NCBI GenBank assembly: GCA_028583605.1
Contig: CM053329.1
Location: forward strand, 6,944,001 to 7,008,000
Reading direction: 5' to 3'
Length of the DNA: 64,000 bases
Origin: Dastarcus helophoroides
Lineage: Eukaryota; Arthropoda; Insecta; Coleoptera; Bothrideridae
Shown here: piece by piece, positions 25,216-35,379 of the stretch
Numbering within the stretch: position 1 is the first letter of the stretch
Layout: every line of letters begins with the position of its first letter
Notes under the pieces: model-generated
The model's database searches: none
The model's input: the letters and a program-made list of their open reading frames with translations, nothing else
Told to the model about the DNA's origin: nothing
Program-made: the position numbers and the translations under genes

Positions 25216-25400
25216 CATTTTTAGGGTTCCCTACCTTAAAAGGAAAAAAGGAACCCTTATAACCTCACGTTCGTGTCCGTCTGTCCATCTGTCACAAAGA
25301 GGTTTTCCTCAAAAATTATTTTACGCAGAAATTTGAAATTTCACACAGGGTTAGTCCTCGATGACTCACGCAAATTCCGCTAGCCAACGATTAAAAAAGA
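25216..25400. repeat. Hairpin-bearing dispersed repeat (GGGTTCC...GGAACCC)
   Basis: AGGGTTCC (25223-25230) pairs with GGAACCCT (25250-25257), with an inner CCTT/AAGG pair and an A-rich loop. It is followed by GTCCGTCTGTCCATCTGTCA and then by a GAAATTT.ACACAGG stretch. From memory, this arrangement, GGGTTCC(n)GGAACCC then a (TCTG/TCCG)-rich tail, is widespread in insect genomes as a non-coding repeat. The mobilising element is not identified here. Confidence 0.5.
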
Positions 25401-27035
25401 AAACAATTTATAATAAAATGCGGGGTTAATTTGGTCTTCGAAAAATCAAGTTTTAGTTAATATATCTTGTGAGGTATCATTTGAAAGAGATACTTCTAAG
25501 GATCATAAAATATTTTTTTAATAATTTTTGGTCTATATATTGTCTTAAAAATATAGCTCAAAATGTGTGAGAAATGACCAACCCCCCTCCCTTTTTGTTC
25601 TCCTAGATTTTAAAAGATAAAATTTAGATTTTAATAGGGTTAGTAGATATTGGATCATGGATTATCGAAAAAGTGCAGGTTATTTCAATATCGTAATAGT
25701 TCTTGGAAAAAAAATATTTCTTTGAAATATTGGTGCTTCCATTCCAATGCTTTTTGATCCATTATGTAATAATTTTTTTTAAATAAAAACCTAATTTAGC
25801 TGAAGGATAGAATGTGGATCAAATTTGTATTTTACATCATTTTATTTTAATGAGTATTTTCGAAGTTAGCACTAGTTTCTAAAATTGCACGCAGTCATCG
25901 TCGTTGAAATCAAACATTTTAGCGAGTACCAGGGCGATCTCATAAACTGTGTTAATCATTGACTTATTGCGAATTGCGGATGAATGCTTTTTATTAACAA
26001 CACATAAATATTTAGATAAAAAATGGATAAAAGTTCAAATTGTAAGTAAACATGATTTAATTTGTTCTATTGACTGTTGAATGTAGCAATGGCTACGAAA
26101 CCCTATGTGTGGGAACCCGCTTCTCTCTTGGCTGAACTTTTTTTAGTAAATTGACCAAAAACATTTTACCTAAAACTTTAGTTTGGTTTTTACTTGAACC
26201 ACAGTTAAAATTATAATCCACTTGTTTCATTGCAGTTTCGTTCGAAGTCTTTTGACGAAATACATAAGTAAATATTTAATAACAGAGGTGTTCAAAATAT
26301 ACAAATGCACGAAAATGTAAAATTAAATCCTATCAAACCTGCAGCAGTATTATTTTATCTCAGATATAAATCTGCACTTGCACACACATATACAATTCGA
26401 AAATGTTAAAATTATGGACAACAATACAAAATTAAGTACGCTTTGATTCAAATCATATTGTTAGATTCAGCTTTCTTTAATAATAAAAAAGAATTATGTG
26501 CCTCTCAAATATCCATCTTCGAATAATAGCGAAATAAATTGTCGTTCTGTATTGCAAACGGAATTTTTAATACTCCATGTTTTTCTGTTATTGATTACTG
26601 TTGTTTTAGTGTACTACTTGACTTGTTATGTTTTCATAAGGATAGCCAATATCGTTGACTTTACGTACATACTCTACATTATATCAGTTAGAGTGATGAT
26701 ACCTTGTACAATTTAATTTACATTGATCCACTAATTATTTCACTCAAGTGGAACGAATTCTTCGCCGAAAATTATTCCCTGTGCTTCTTCGTGATCTTTC
26801 TCTTTTCACTTTGCCTACTTCTATGTATCCAGTTTAATATAACTTATCGTTTAGGGTTATACAAGGAGGCCAGTCAATAAATTCTTTAATTTTTTTTTAA
26901 TCAGGAAGAACAATTTACAAAAATCAGACAAAATATTTTTTTTTACTTAATGACGAATTTTTGGCTTGTTTCATTTAACTGAGAGACACATACTGGCACT
27001 TTAAGGAAACGAACAAAGGAAAGTTCAGAGGGATA
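25401..27035. other. Intergenic, no gene seen
   Basis: AT-rich, with a poly-C/TCCC patch near 25585. The short open frames are not supported by composition or motif. Confidence 0.45.
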
Positions 27036-27039
27036 AACG

Positions 27040-27175
27040 TGAGGGAGATTGTTCTTGCAAAACTGACGGGCAACGGTCAGATAGCCGATAAGTGGCTGCT
27101 TATCCGTTTGCTGCCTCTCGAAGAGCAAACAGTTACCTCGCAGGATCACTGCCAGGCCAGCAACTCGAGCTCAAA
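27040..27175. repeat. Two adjacent perfect hairpins in a GC-richer patch
   Basis: GATAAG (27087-27092) pairs with CTTATC (27099-27104), and GTTTGCT (27106-27112) pairs with AGCAAAC (27124-27130). The local GC content is higher than on either side. A 147-codon frame (27039-27482) crosses the region but has no recognisable domain and is not called. Confidence 0.45.
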
Positions 27176-27751
27176 GCGATACAACATCCTTCCTGATAGA
27201 TGCATTATCTGCCCAATATCTTCCTTCAATATTGGATGCCAAACATGTCCCTTTACTACAATAAACGAGATAGGTTTTGAAATACAAACCCTTCACCAGT
27301 TACTTGTTTGCTTTTCTGTGTTATCCATTTGTAGTGCCGTGTATAATAAACGCGAATTGCAAGTGTATATTTTAACTGTATTTACCCTCATTCCCTTGCC
27401 AAGTGTATTAAATATGTTCGCAGCTGCACAAATTCCATGTGGTAAAATAATTAATCGGCGCCTTGGGCATTCTCTTCATTAATGGCAACATTTACCGATC
27501 AGATGTCATCGAAATTTAAAAGAAATGTATCTATAACTGGTCCTGTGTTAAATGAGCCTTGGCTCAATAATAATATCCTTAATTTCCTAATAAGACCACT
27601 AATTCATATGATTGACTTAATGCAGCAAGCAATGAAATATATAAGTTAGAAGCTCTATTAACAATCGATATATCTGTTACAGAACGTATATGAAATTAGA
27701 CCATATGTATACCATATAAGCCATATACATATACATTTATATAGGGTATAA

Positions 27752-27836
27752 GTCAGCCTCCGCAATGTAAAAATTGAATGTCAGTCAGCGTCCGGCGAAA
27801 CTCGGCGTCCGATATACGGACGCTGAGTGACCAGCC
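27752..27836. repeat. Nested hairpins built from a GTCAGCGTCCG motif
   Basis: GTCAGTCAGCGTCCG (27780-27794) pairs with CGGACGCTGAGTGAC (27817-27831), 14 of 15 positions. Inside, GCGTCCG-ATATA-CGGACGC (27805-27823) is perfect. A weaker unit GTCAGCCTCCGC sits at 27752. The repeated unit resembles the GGAGTCTGAGT units at 34827-34987. Confidence 0.7.
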
Positions 27837-27864
27837 CATTTAACAAGCTCAGAGGGGTCTACAT

Positions 27865-28180
27865 GGGTCCTAGATGCGTTTGCAATAAAAAAACGGTGGA
27901 GCTTAACTTGCCGGTTTTTGGATAGCCGTATAAAATCAAGTTTACTCGTTTGCCGCTACGAGTCGCTTCGATCGATTCGTATATCCCCAAGGCGTATCTA
28001 AATTTCAAGCCAGCGGTTCACCCAGCCTCCAAAACATCGGCAACGTCGTATGCTTCTAATAAATGCATTTCTCTTGAACAAACCAATGAGAACTTCAGTA
28101 CACTTAGCTCTAGGTTTACCCCTCCGCGCTGTTTCATTCCTGCAAATGCCCGCGTAAATCGAACCGGCGCGGTGTAAAAT
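27865..28180 (-). other. GC-richer open segment, unidentified
   Basis: One minus-strand frame stays open from the first base to ~28021, and again on to ~27865 after a single TGA at 28018-28020. It would contain GMKQRGGVNLELS, LEAYDVADVLEAG and RYALGIYESIEATR. The composition is unlike the flanks. No family is recognised; it may be a decayed exon of a host gene or transposon, or chance in a GC-rich conserved element. No splice sites were chosen. Confidence 0.3.
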
Positions 28181-28849
28181 TAATTTAAATTTACAATGAG
28201 ACATAAGTTTGGGTTCTACACAAAGTGAAAAAAGTGCAAATAACTTTTGTTAATTAATAGAATATCATACAAAATAGCTGTTCATACTATAAATTTAGAC
28301 ATTTAGAAATTAACGCATTTTCATTTTATTGATTATTTTTAACTTTAGTTTAATTCGCGAAAAATAGTGAGCTTTAATTCAGAAATATCAAGGTCTTGAA
28401 ATGGTTATTCACGAAATAAATTAAAGTACACGAACAGAAGAAAATTAGCTGGCAAACATACGTTTCTAAATTTTTAGTGTCATATAATAAATCTAAATGT
28501 ATTTAGTTTTTTTGCTATTTATTCATATAGAAAGAAAACTGAAAAGAGTAAGATAATTTTATTAATTGTGACTACCTCTATTTTTTACCACTAAAATTAT
28601 CCAGTTGGTCTTTTCTGGATTTTGACAAGTGTCGATAGAAATGTTATCTTACATATTTATTTACTTATTAATAATGTAATTTCATGAATATATATTCCAA
28701 TCTGCACCTTTAAACCTAACTAATAAACTCTCATAATGACTTAAACGGTAAATGTGATATTCGTCCTGTTGTTTTATTACTGAATATGTAATTCATGTAA
28801 CACGGCCTATTTTTTTAAATATTTCTTTTATAAACTAGAAATTTTAATT
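28181..28849. other. Intergenic, no gene seen
   Basis: AT-rich; nothing recognised. Confidence 0.45.
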
Positions 28850-29883
28850 TTATATTTGAAATTTTGATTTTCCTCTAAATATTTTAAGTTATACTTGAAA
28901 TTTAAAAAAAAGCTAAGGTTTTGGAATAAAATTCAAAATTTTGATATTCCCTCAATATCTACAATACATTTAAAGTCAAAATCTTAACACTTTACTGAAA
29001 ATAGCCGCACTAATCTTGAAATTTTAACATTATCAATTTACAATTTAGATATTTTTTGCCTAATTTACATTTCACACTTTTTTCAAACTTATGGTTAATT
29101 ATAACTCAAATTTTTGAATATTTTGATCAAAGTTGCGTTTATAAAATAATTAAATTAAAATATTTCTCCAGTTTTGAATATTTGCACCTCCAAACTAAAA
29201 AAATTGTAGAAAACTTCAAAATTTTCAGAGAAAGTAAAAATTTTGTTGTAAAGTCGACATTTTGAAGTAAAGGTCGTAATTAAAATAGCAGTTTCCAGAA
29301 TAGGTATACATTCAAAATTCGAGAAAAAGTGCAACTTTTAAGTTTAGAGTTCAACTTTATTTTACACGAACTTAAAATTGGGATTTGGAACTTCAGTTGA
29401 AATTTAAATTTTAAAGTTGAGCTTTCCGGAGATTTTTGGACTGAATTTGAAATTTTGAGCAAAAACTCGAAATCTTAACATGTAGATGTAAAAATTTTAA
29501 ATTTGGAAACAAACATTAAACTGTTTTTCTGAAATGTTGAAATAAAATTCGAAATTTTAGGTTTTAGATTTTGATTTTCAAGCAAAAATTTTTAATTTAA
29601 AGTTCAGCATGGAAATTCTTGGAAGCTGTTAATAAATTTTATTTTTAATTTGATCGCTTTGTTTCGCATTTTGCTGCGGGAAAACTGACATCCGTGACAT
29701 CGTTAGCCCTAATTTCTATCGACAAAAATACGAGCTGTACTTTATAGAATAAAAAAGTCCCCCCCCCCCTTTCCCAAAAATTTGATTATGTATATTTTAC
29801 ATGAATACCAGCTAGTGAAATCCCTATATAGTATAGAATTCAAAACTATTAGCTGTTAATTTTGGTGCAACGGACTGGTCCTT

Positions 29884-30110
29884 GGCTATCTTCAAAAATT
29901 GAAATGCAAAACTTGTCTCCTGAAATTAAGAAAGATTAAAAAACACAACAAAGGCTGCTCTAACGCTTTTCGGCAGCCGAGCTATCAGTAAGTATTTCTC
30001 TGAAGATGATAGCTTGGCTGTCGAAGCGCGTTAGAGCAACCTTTGTTTTGTTTTTAAATCTTTCTTGGTTTCAGGGGACAAGATTTGTTTTTCAATTTTT
30101 AAATAGCTGT
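29884..30110. mobile_element. Hairpin MITE with ~95-bp inverted repeats
   Basis: The arms read AAAATTGAAAtgcAAAaCTTGTCtCCTG... and AACAAAGG.TGCTCTAACGC on the left. Their complements GCGTTAGAGCAaCCTTTGTT and CAGGGGACAAGATTTG lie on the right. The centre is a short spacer near 29995-30005 between AGCTATCA and TGATAGCT. A solo right end of the family is at ~9000. Inserted in unit A of the duplication only. Confidence 0.85.
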
Positions 30111-32382
30111 TAAGCCAATAATGAAAATTGAATCAAGTTTGTTATCCATATTAATATTTGGGAGGAGGAAAGGGTTATAAAATGTTTTTTGTTGTTGTTA
30201 TTTAAAAAAGTTTTATCAGGAGCCAGAAAAGTATATTCTTTTTATTTGAATTTCAACGTTTCATTACACGAGTATTAAAAATATCATTGATTCAACAACA
30301 TTGCAACTTTACCTAATTATTTTTCAATGATATGTTAATCTTGTCATATGAGAAAAATAGAATGAAGATGTTACCAGTTATGTACCAAATTCGAAAAAAA
30401 AAATTAGAAAAAACACTACATATAAAAAGCTATCTATGAAGCTCATAGCTTTAGTTATAATTTATAATCTACAAAAGAAAAATAAAATGCAATAATTAAA
30501 ATAAATTTTTATTTATCTGTCCAATTTTAAAATAAAATTAACAACAAATAATAATTTTACATCTAATTAATAATGCAAATCGCAATTACATGCTAAATGT
30601 AACACTTGTAAAATACTGGATCATTTCTTCAAAACAAAATTAAGTCAGTTTATCAAGGTATACACCTAGGTACACTTACACCTAGCAAAGAACTATTTAT
30701 AGAACATCTATTTCACAGATTTATACTTGTTTTTGAGCATGACATGTAAAATTTCCTTAAAAATGCATATAATATACACAAAGTGAAAATAAGTTTAATA
30801 ACATGGATACTAAAATGAGCTGCAATGCATGTTCCCGAATTCTTAGGGTTAGAATTACAAATACACTTCATACACTTAGTTTAAGCACGAAATCATTAAA
30901 CGATCAGCTTGAGATACAGTTTAACAAAACTTGGGTTTGCATGCATATGAAATTGCTTTGGATTTAAACACAGCACTAAATTTTTGCCACTTCCAGTTCT
31001 TTGAAGATTTGTATTTAAATATGCTTTTAGTCATTCTTACTTGTTGAGTTAGATTTTCCTTGCTCCACATTAAACTAATTCAAACTAAAAAAAAGATGGT
31101 TATTTGTTTTCGAGCAACATGTAAAATTCCCCCAAAAATGCATATATAATGCACCGAGCGAAATTAAGGTCAATAACATGGAAAATAAAATCGGCTGCAA
31201 TGCATGTTTTGCTGAATTCCTAAAGTTAGACTTACAAATACATTTCATACCCTGAGTTTTTAAACATGAATCATTAAAAGAGCAGCTCGAGATAAAGTTT
31301 AACATTACTAGAATTTGCACATGAAATTGCATCAGATTTAAACACAGCACTGAATTTTTGCCACTTTCAATTCCTTGAAGAAGATCTGTGTCTAATTATC
31401 CCTTTTGTCATTCTTGCTTGTTGAGTTTGGTTTTCCTTGTTCCACATTAAAAGAATTAAAACTAAAAAAGATGAGGGTACATTTGACGTAATTGTTAACT
31501 GACAAATATGTATCTGACTTTACACAAAATCCTATCAACCTTGTAAGGCAATATTAAATGGGGCCTAGTAAATATTATGTACTCCTTCGATCTTGTATTG
31601 GTCAATATCGGTCACGGCTCACTTTCACGTTATTGACATCACTGTTATTGATATACTTTTCAATCGATACACTGTATTAGCAATAAGTATGTACAATATT
31701 TCTACCATGTTTGGATAATATTGATATGACCAGCCAGGTTTCCCCTTTTCAGCATCGTCGACTTGTTGATTAAACAAATGCCCCATTTTGCCGTGGTTGA
31801 CATTAATGTTGAATGACAGAGCACAGAGCGCGCAAGCAAAGAACACCGCGCGCAATTTGAAACACTAGGTTTTCCAGTTATTTGCTGCTTATTGTTGATT
31901 TCTCATGTCAACTAGAAATTGTAATTCTGTATTTAAAATTTTGATTTTTTTTTCTGGACATTTAGAGATACAGTTGAAACGTAAATAAAAGAGCTGAAAT
32001 TTCAGATTTAAATCCCAAATTTTGATGTTAAAGTTAAATATTGATTTTTTTCCATTATCTACTTTAAACTGTTGAAGCCCAAATAGATAAAATTTATAGT
32101 TATAACGTCGACATTTAGAATTTTGAATTGTTTTTTCCAAGTTTAATAAACACTTTTCGTTAGAACTAAAATGTTTAATTATTTCGATCACAGTTTCGTT
32201 TATAAATAACATTCCAATTTTAAATTTTCACACTGAAAAATTTGATGACAACTTAAGAATTTCTAGAAAAAGTACTTTTTGAATGAAAATTGGAAATCGC
32301 TGTTGTTGTCATAAATTATATCAGATATCTATAGTTTTTTACACTTTACAGTTTTAGTCTTTCATAACATTTTGCAACTTAT

Positions 32383-32457
32383 AAAATGCTGGCTTAGTTG
32401 GTAAGGGATCGATTAAAACGCCAAAGGTTATACGTTCGAATCCGACGTGTGTCGCTT
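32383..32457 (+). ncRNA. tRNA-like sequence (pseudo-tRNA or SINE head)
   Basis: An A-box-like TGGCTTAGTTGG (32390-32401) is followed 31 bases later by a B-box-like CGTTCGAATCC (32433-32443), and then CTTCCTTCTTTTTT, a Pol III stop. The acceptor stem does not pair convincingly and the anticodon arm is irregular, so it is not a working tRNA. Confidence 0.5.
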
Positions 32458-33044
32458 CCTTCTTTTTTGATTTTTTACAGATTTATTAACTTTAGATGTT
32501 TTTTATGCATACCTAATTATTAATAGTAATGTAATGAATCTAAACAGCAGTATGCGTTGGCATAATCGTGCTAACTACTCCATGAATCACTCAGTATTAT
32601 CCGAACATTTCAGGATTTCGTTTAATTTGAACTCCCATGTAAAGTTTCTCTTAAAGTATTAAAGAGGTGTTTATAAAGGTCTAGCTGTTTATTAATAAGT
32701 GTAACTTGTTGCTAACGTAATATCCATGAACTTCTACAGCTTCTAGAAAAGTGATCAACATTTAAGTTTCACACCAAGAGCTTAATCTTTTTTGCAAGCA
32801 ATAAAACCTCACATACATTTACAGTTGCACAAATAAATGAGCAGCTGGACTTATTAATCACATCAAGTTTTAGATGACAGTTTGAACTAAAGAGTTAAAA
32901 GTATTAATTATTTCATACAATGCAGTCATTGTGACATTTTTTTGTGAGCAGACTGTTATTTGGATTTATTATATATTCATTAATTAAAAGGTAAGCATTC
33001 AAAAACATGAAAATTTAAAAAAAATCGATTAAAAAAAAACAAAA

Positions 33045-33125
33045 AAAAATGGAACTCGTCGGACTTGAACGCATGACTTTCGGCGCCAAAACCAATCTCT
33101 TCATCACCTACTCCAAGATACTACT
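33045..33125 (-). ncRNA. tRNA-like sequence, opposite orientation
   Basis: On the minus strand, TCTTGGAGTAGGTGATG is followed by GGCGCCGAAAGTCATGCGTTCAAGTCC and a T-rich run. The second half resembles the copy at 32383-32457 (cgcc.aaagg/t..tacGTTCgAatCCGACG). The pair may be two old copies of one SINE family facing each other. Confidence 0.45.
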
Positions 33126-34826
33126 CAAAATAGTAATCTAAAGACCGGAATGCTATTTATAATAACTTATTTAGAATTTTAAAAACCCTTTTTGTCTTTT
33201 GTAGTTTTCCTTTACAGAATAAGAACTATTCATTACGTAATGTACGCACAAAAACGTCATAAGAAACGTTGCTTGTGAGGTTTAAAAGTTGAAACTCCGT
33301 GACTAAAATTGAAAATTTGGTAATAACTTCGAGTCTTTAAAGTTTTATTGTATAAATCAAGAGTTTTTTCTCTGAATGATGCATTTCTTTTCAAAACTGC
33401 ACATTTGAACTTTGAATTGGATGTTCCTCTCTTCATTTTAAAACCCGAAGTAAACGTTTAACTCTGTCTCCGAAATTTAAAGTGAAAGTCAAAAATTTGA
33501 GTTTGAAGTTTTGGTTTTCAAGAAACAAGTACATGAATTTAAAGTTTAGGTTGAAAATTTTCATTGTTTTTAAATACTTCGATCTGAAAATTGACGTTTT
33601 TGTCCCAAGTTTTGCTGCTGGAAACTCCTAACCTCTAATAATTTCTATCGCCAAAAAAACGAGCTCTATTTTATGAACAAAATTGTCCTCAGCAATAAAA
33701 AAGAGAAAAAACATAACCCTTGAGAGAAATTTCTATTTAAATTTCAAATTTCAAAACAACAAAAATTATATTATACAGAAAATAAAGTGCAAATAGCCAA
33801 AACTGTTTAATTGATTAAATTGAAGATATAAAATCGCAATTAAGTGTTTGTTAAACCTTATATAAATAAATAAATAAAGGTAGGAACATTTTTCAAATTT
33901 TAGTAGCAAAAACAAACATTAAACTTGTAATAACTAACACAAAACTATCTTTTAATTGTAATAAGAAATCAAAAAATAAAAATTAACACAAGCAACTTCA
34001 TTTATGAAAACGTCCTAATTATTTTTATTCGTCCAATGTAAAGTTCCCTGAAAAGTACATATTCTGCATCGAGTGAAATGAGGTGTAGTAAAATAAAAAA
34101 CAAAATTAGATGTCATGCATGTTTTATTAAATTCTTAAATTATAGTAATAAATACATGTATACTTAACCAAAATAAGTTTTAAAGTATGAAAACACTTTC
34201 CAGTATTCTTGTCTTTAGATTTACATGGAAGGTCGAAGGCACTAAAGGTATCCTTTTAGGATAATTGTTGTTATGCCCATATACTTTAGATATTTGCACC
34301 AGTTTAAATTGGTTCAGGTTCTAAACACAGCAGCACAATACTTAATTTTTGCTCTTGAAGTTTTTTGAGAAAGTTTCGAAATGGTATTAATGTATTTGTT
34401 AACCGTGATTTTCGGCGATTTTCTTCTGTGTAATAATTTATGCACATAATTTATAATTAAACAGCGAAGTCACCACAACAAATCGAATTATTTAAATACT
34501 TAACAATATTCCAAGGGTTAAGCAAAATGTTTAATAGATCCTAGTTGTAACAAGTTGAAATAGAATTGAAAATAAATTTTAGTATTAAAAATACACATTT
34601 AGAAAGATTCAGTGTTACTTTTGAAAGCTACCAGCTAACCACAACAGCTTCTCGGATATTTAATTTAGCGCAAGGTTATGTTTTCTGTGTATCTGTGCTA
34701 TTAATTGATTCCTCTCCCGCATTAAGCATCTTATCGACACCAAAGATGTTAAAAAGCTTACATCATCGCAGTAAAGTCATTTCGGCAACACTGTTCGGAG
34801 GCTGGATGTGATCGTATAAAAATAAA

Positions 34827-35014
34827 TGGAGGCTCAGTAACTGTAGATACACTAGGAGTCTGAGTAAACCGCTGGGCAGTGGAGGCTCAATGACTGACGA
34901 AATGTAACGCCTGTATAACGCGTGTATATAGGCCTGCGCCCAGTTGGAATGTGTATGAACCGGAGTCTGAGTTAGCCGCTGCAGCAGTATATATATATAT
35001 ATATATATATATAT
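34827..35014 (+). repeat. Two-unit minisatellite followed by (TA)n
   Basis: GGAGGCTCAGTAACTG...GGAGTCTGAGTAAACCGCTG is followed by GGAGGCTCAATGACTG...GGAGTCTGAGTTAGCCGCTG. The second unit carries an extra ~55 bases. A run of 13 TA units (34988-35014) follows directly. Confidence 0.75.
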
Positions 35015-35049
35015 GCAACCTAATTAAGCAGACTGCATTTAAAAATATT

Positions 35050-35245
35050 GATGTTTCATACAGGGTGAGTCACTAAGCGGGAATCGGTCTTTGGTAGGCG
35101 TATTGTTCAAAATATCGAAAAATGTTTCGAATAAAAGTTGTTCGAAATAAAGTTCTTCACAACCTTAAATTATTGCCAAATATGGCGGCCTTCCGGTTGC
35201 ACCGGAAATGAACACAACTTTCTTATTTTAAATAAAATACCCTAT
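35050..35245. repeat. TIR-like end of a dispersed element
   Basis: Begins TACAGGGTGAGTCACTAAGC, typical of Tc1/mariner-type insect repeats. It contains hairpin TTCCGGT-TGC-ACCGGAA (35191-35207) and ends in ACTTTCTTATTTTAAATAAAATACCC, like the TIR at base 15 and the motif near 1690. The opposite end was not found. Confidence 0.5.
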
Positions 35246-35379
35246 GTATTTTTACATTTTTGGATTCCTTGTTAAAAATAAATATGAATTTATTAAGACG
35301 ACATAGGCCCTTAGTTGAACCGTTTTCGCGTAATTTAATTTTTTTGGTTAAATTTGACTCATGTAGTCAAACGAAAATG

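Larger units (their letters stand above)
28850..34400. repeat. Old tandem segmental duplication, two units of ~2.5 kb
   Basis: Unit A (~28850-31480) and unit B (~31900-34400) share landmarks in the same order. These are a TTTGAATATTTTGATCAAAG..CGTTTATAAA block (29108 and ~32170), a TTTTGATTTTCAAGCAAAA block (~29568 and ~33510), a GCATTTTGCTGC..GGAAA...TTTCTATCG block (~29668 and ~33610), and the ACATGTAAAATT..TGCAT...AAACACAGCA block (~30745 and ~34035). In unit A the last block is itself tandemly doubled (~30725-31085 and ~31095-31465). The units are diverged and carry different later insertions. Confidence 0.7.

Noticed and set aside
27039..27482. 147-codon open frame, plus strand
   Set aside because: No recognisable domain, cysteine and hydrophobic content look random, and it crosses two perfect hairpins.
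27865..28180. Calling a host exon on the minus strand
   Set aside because: The frame has an internal TGA and no convincing splice sites; reported only as an unidentified open segment.
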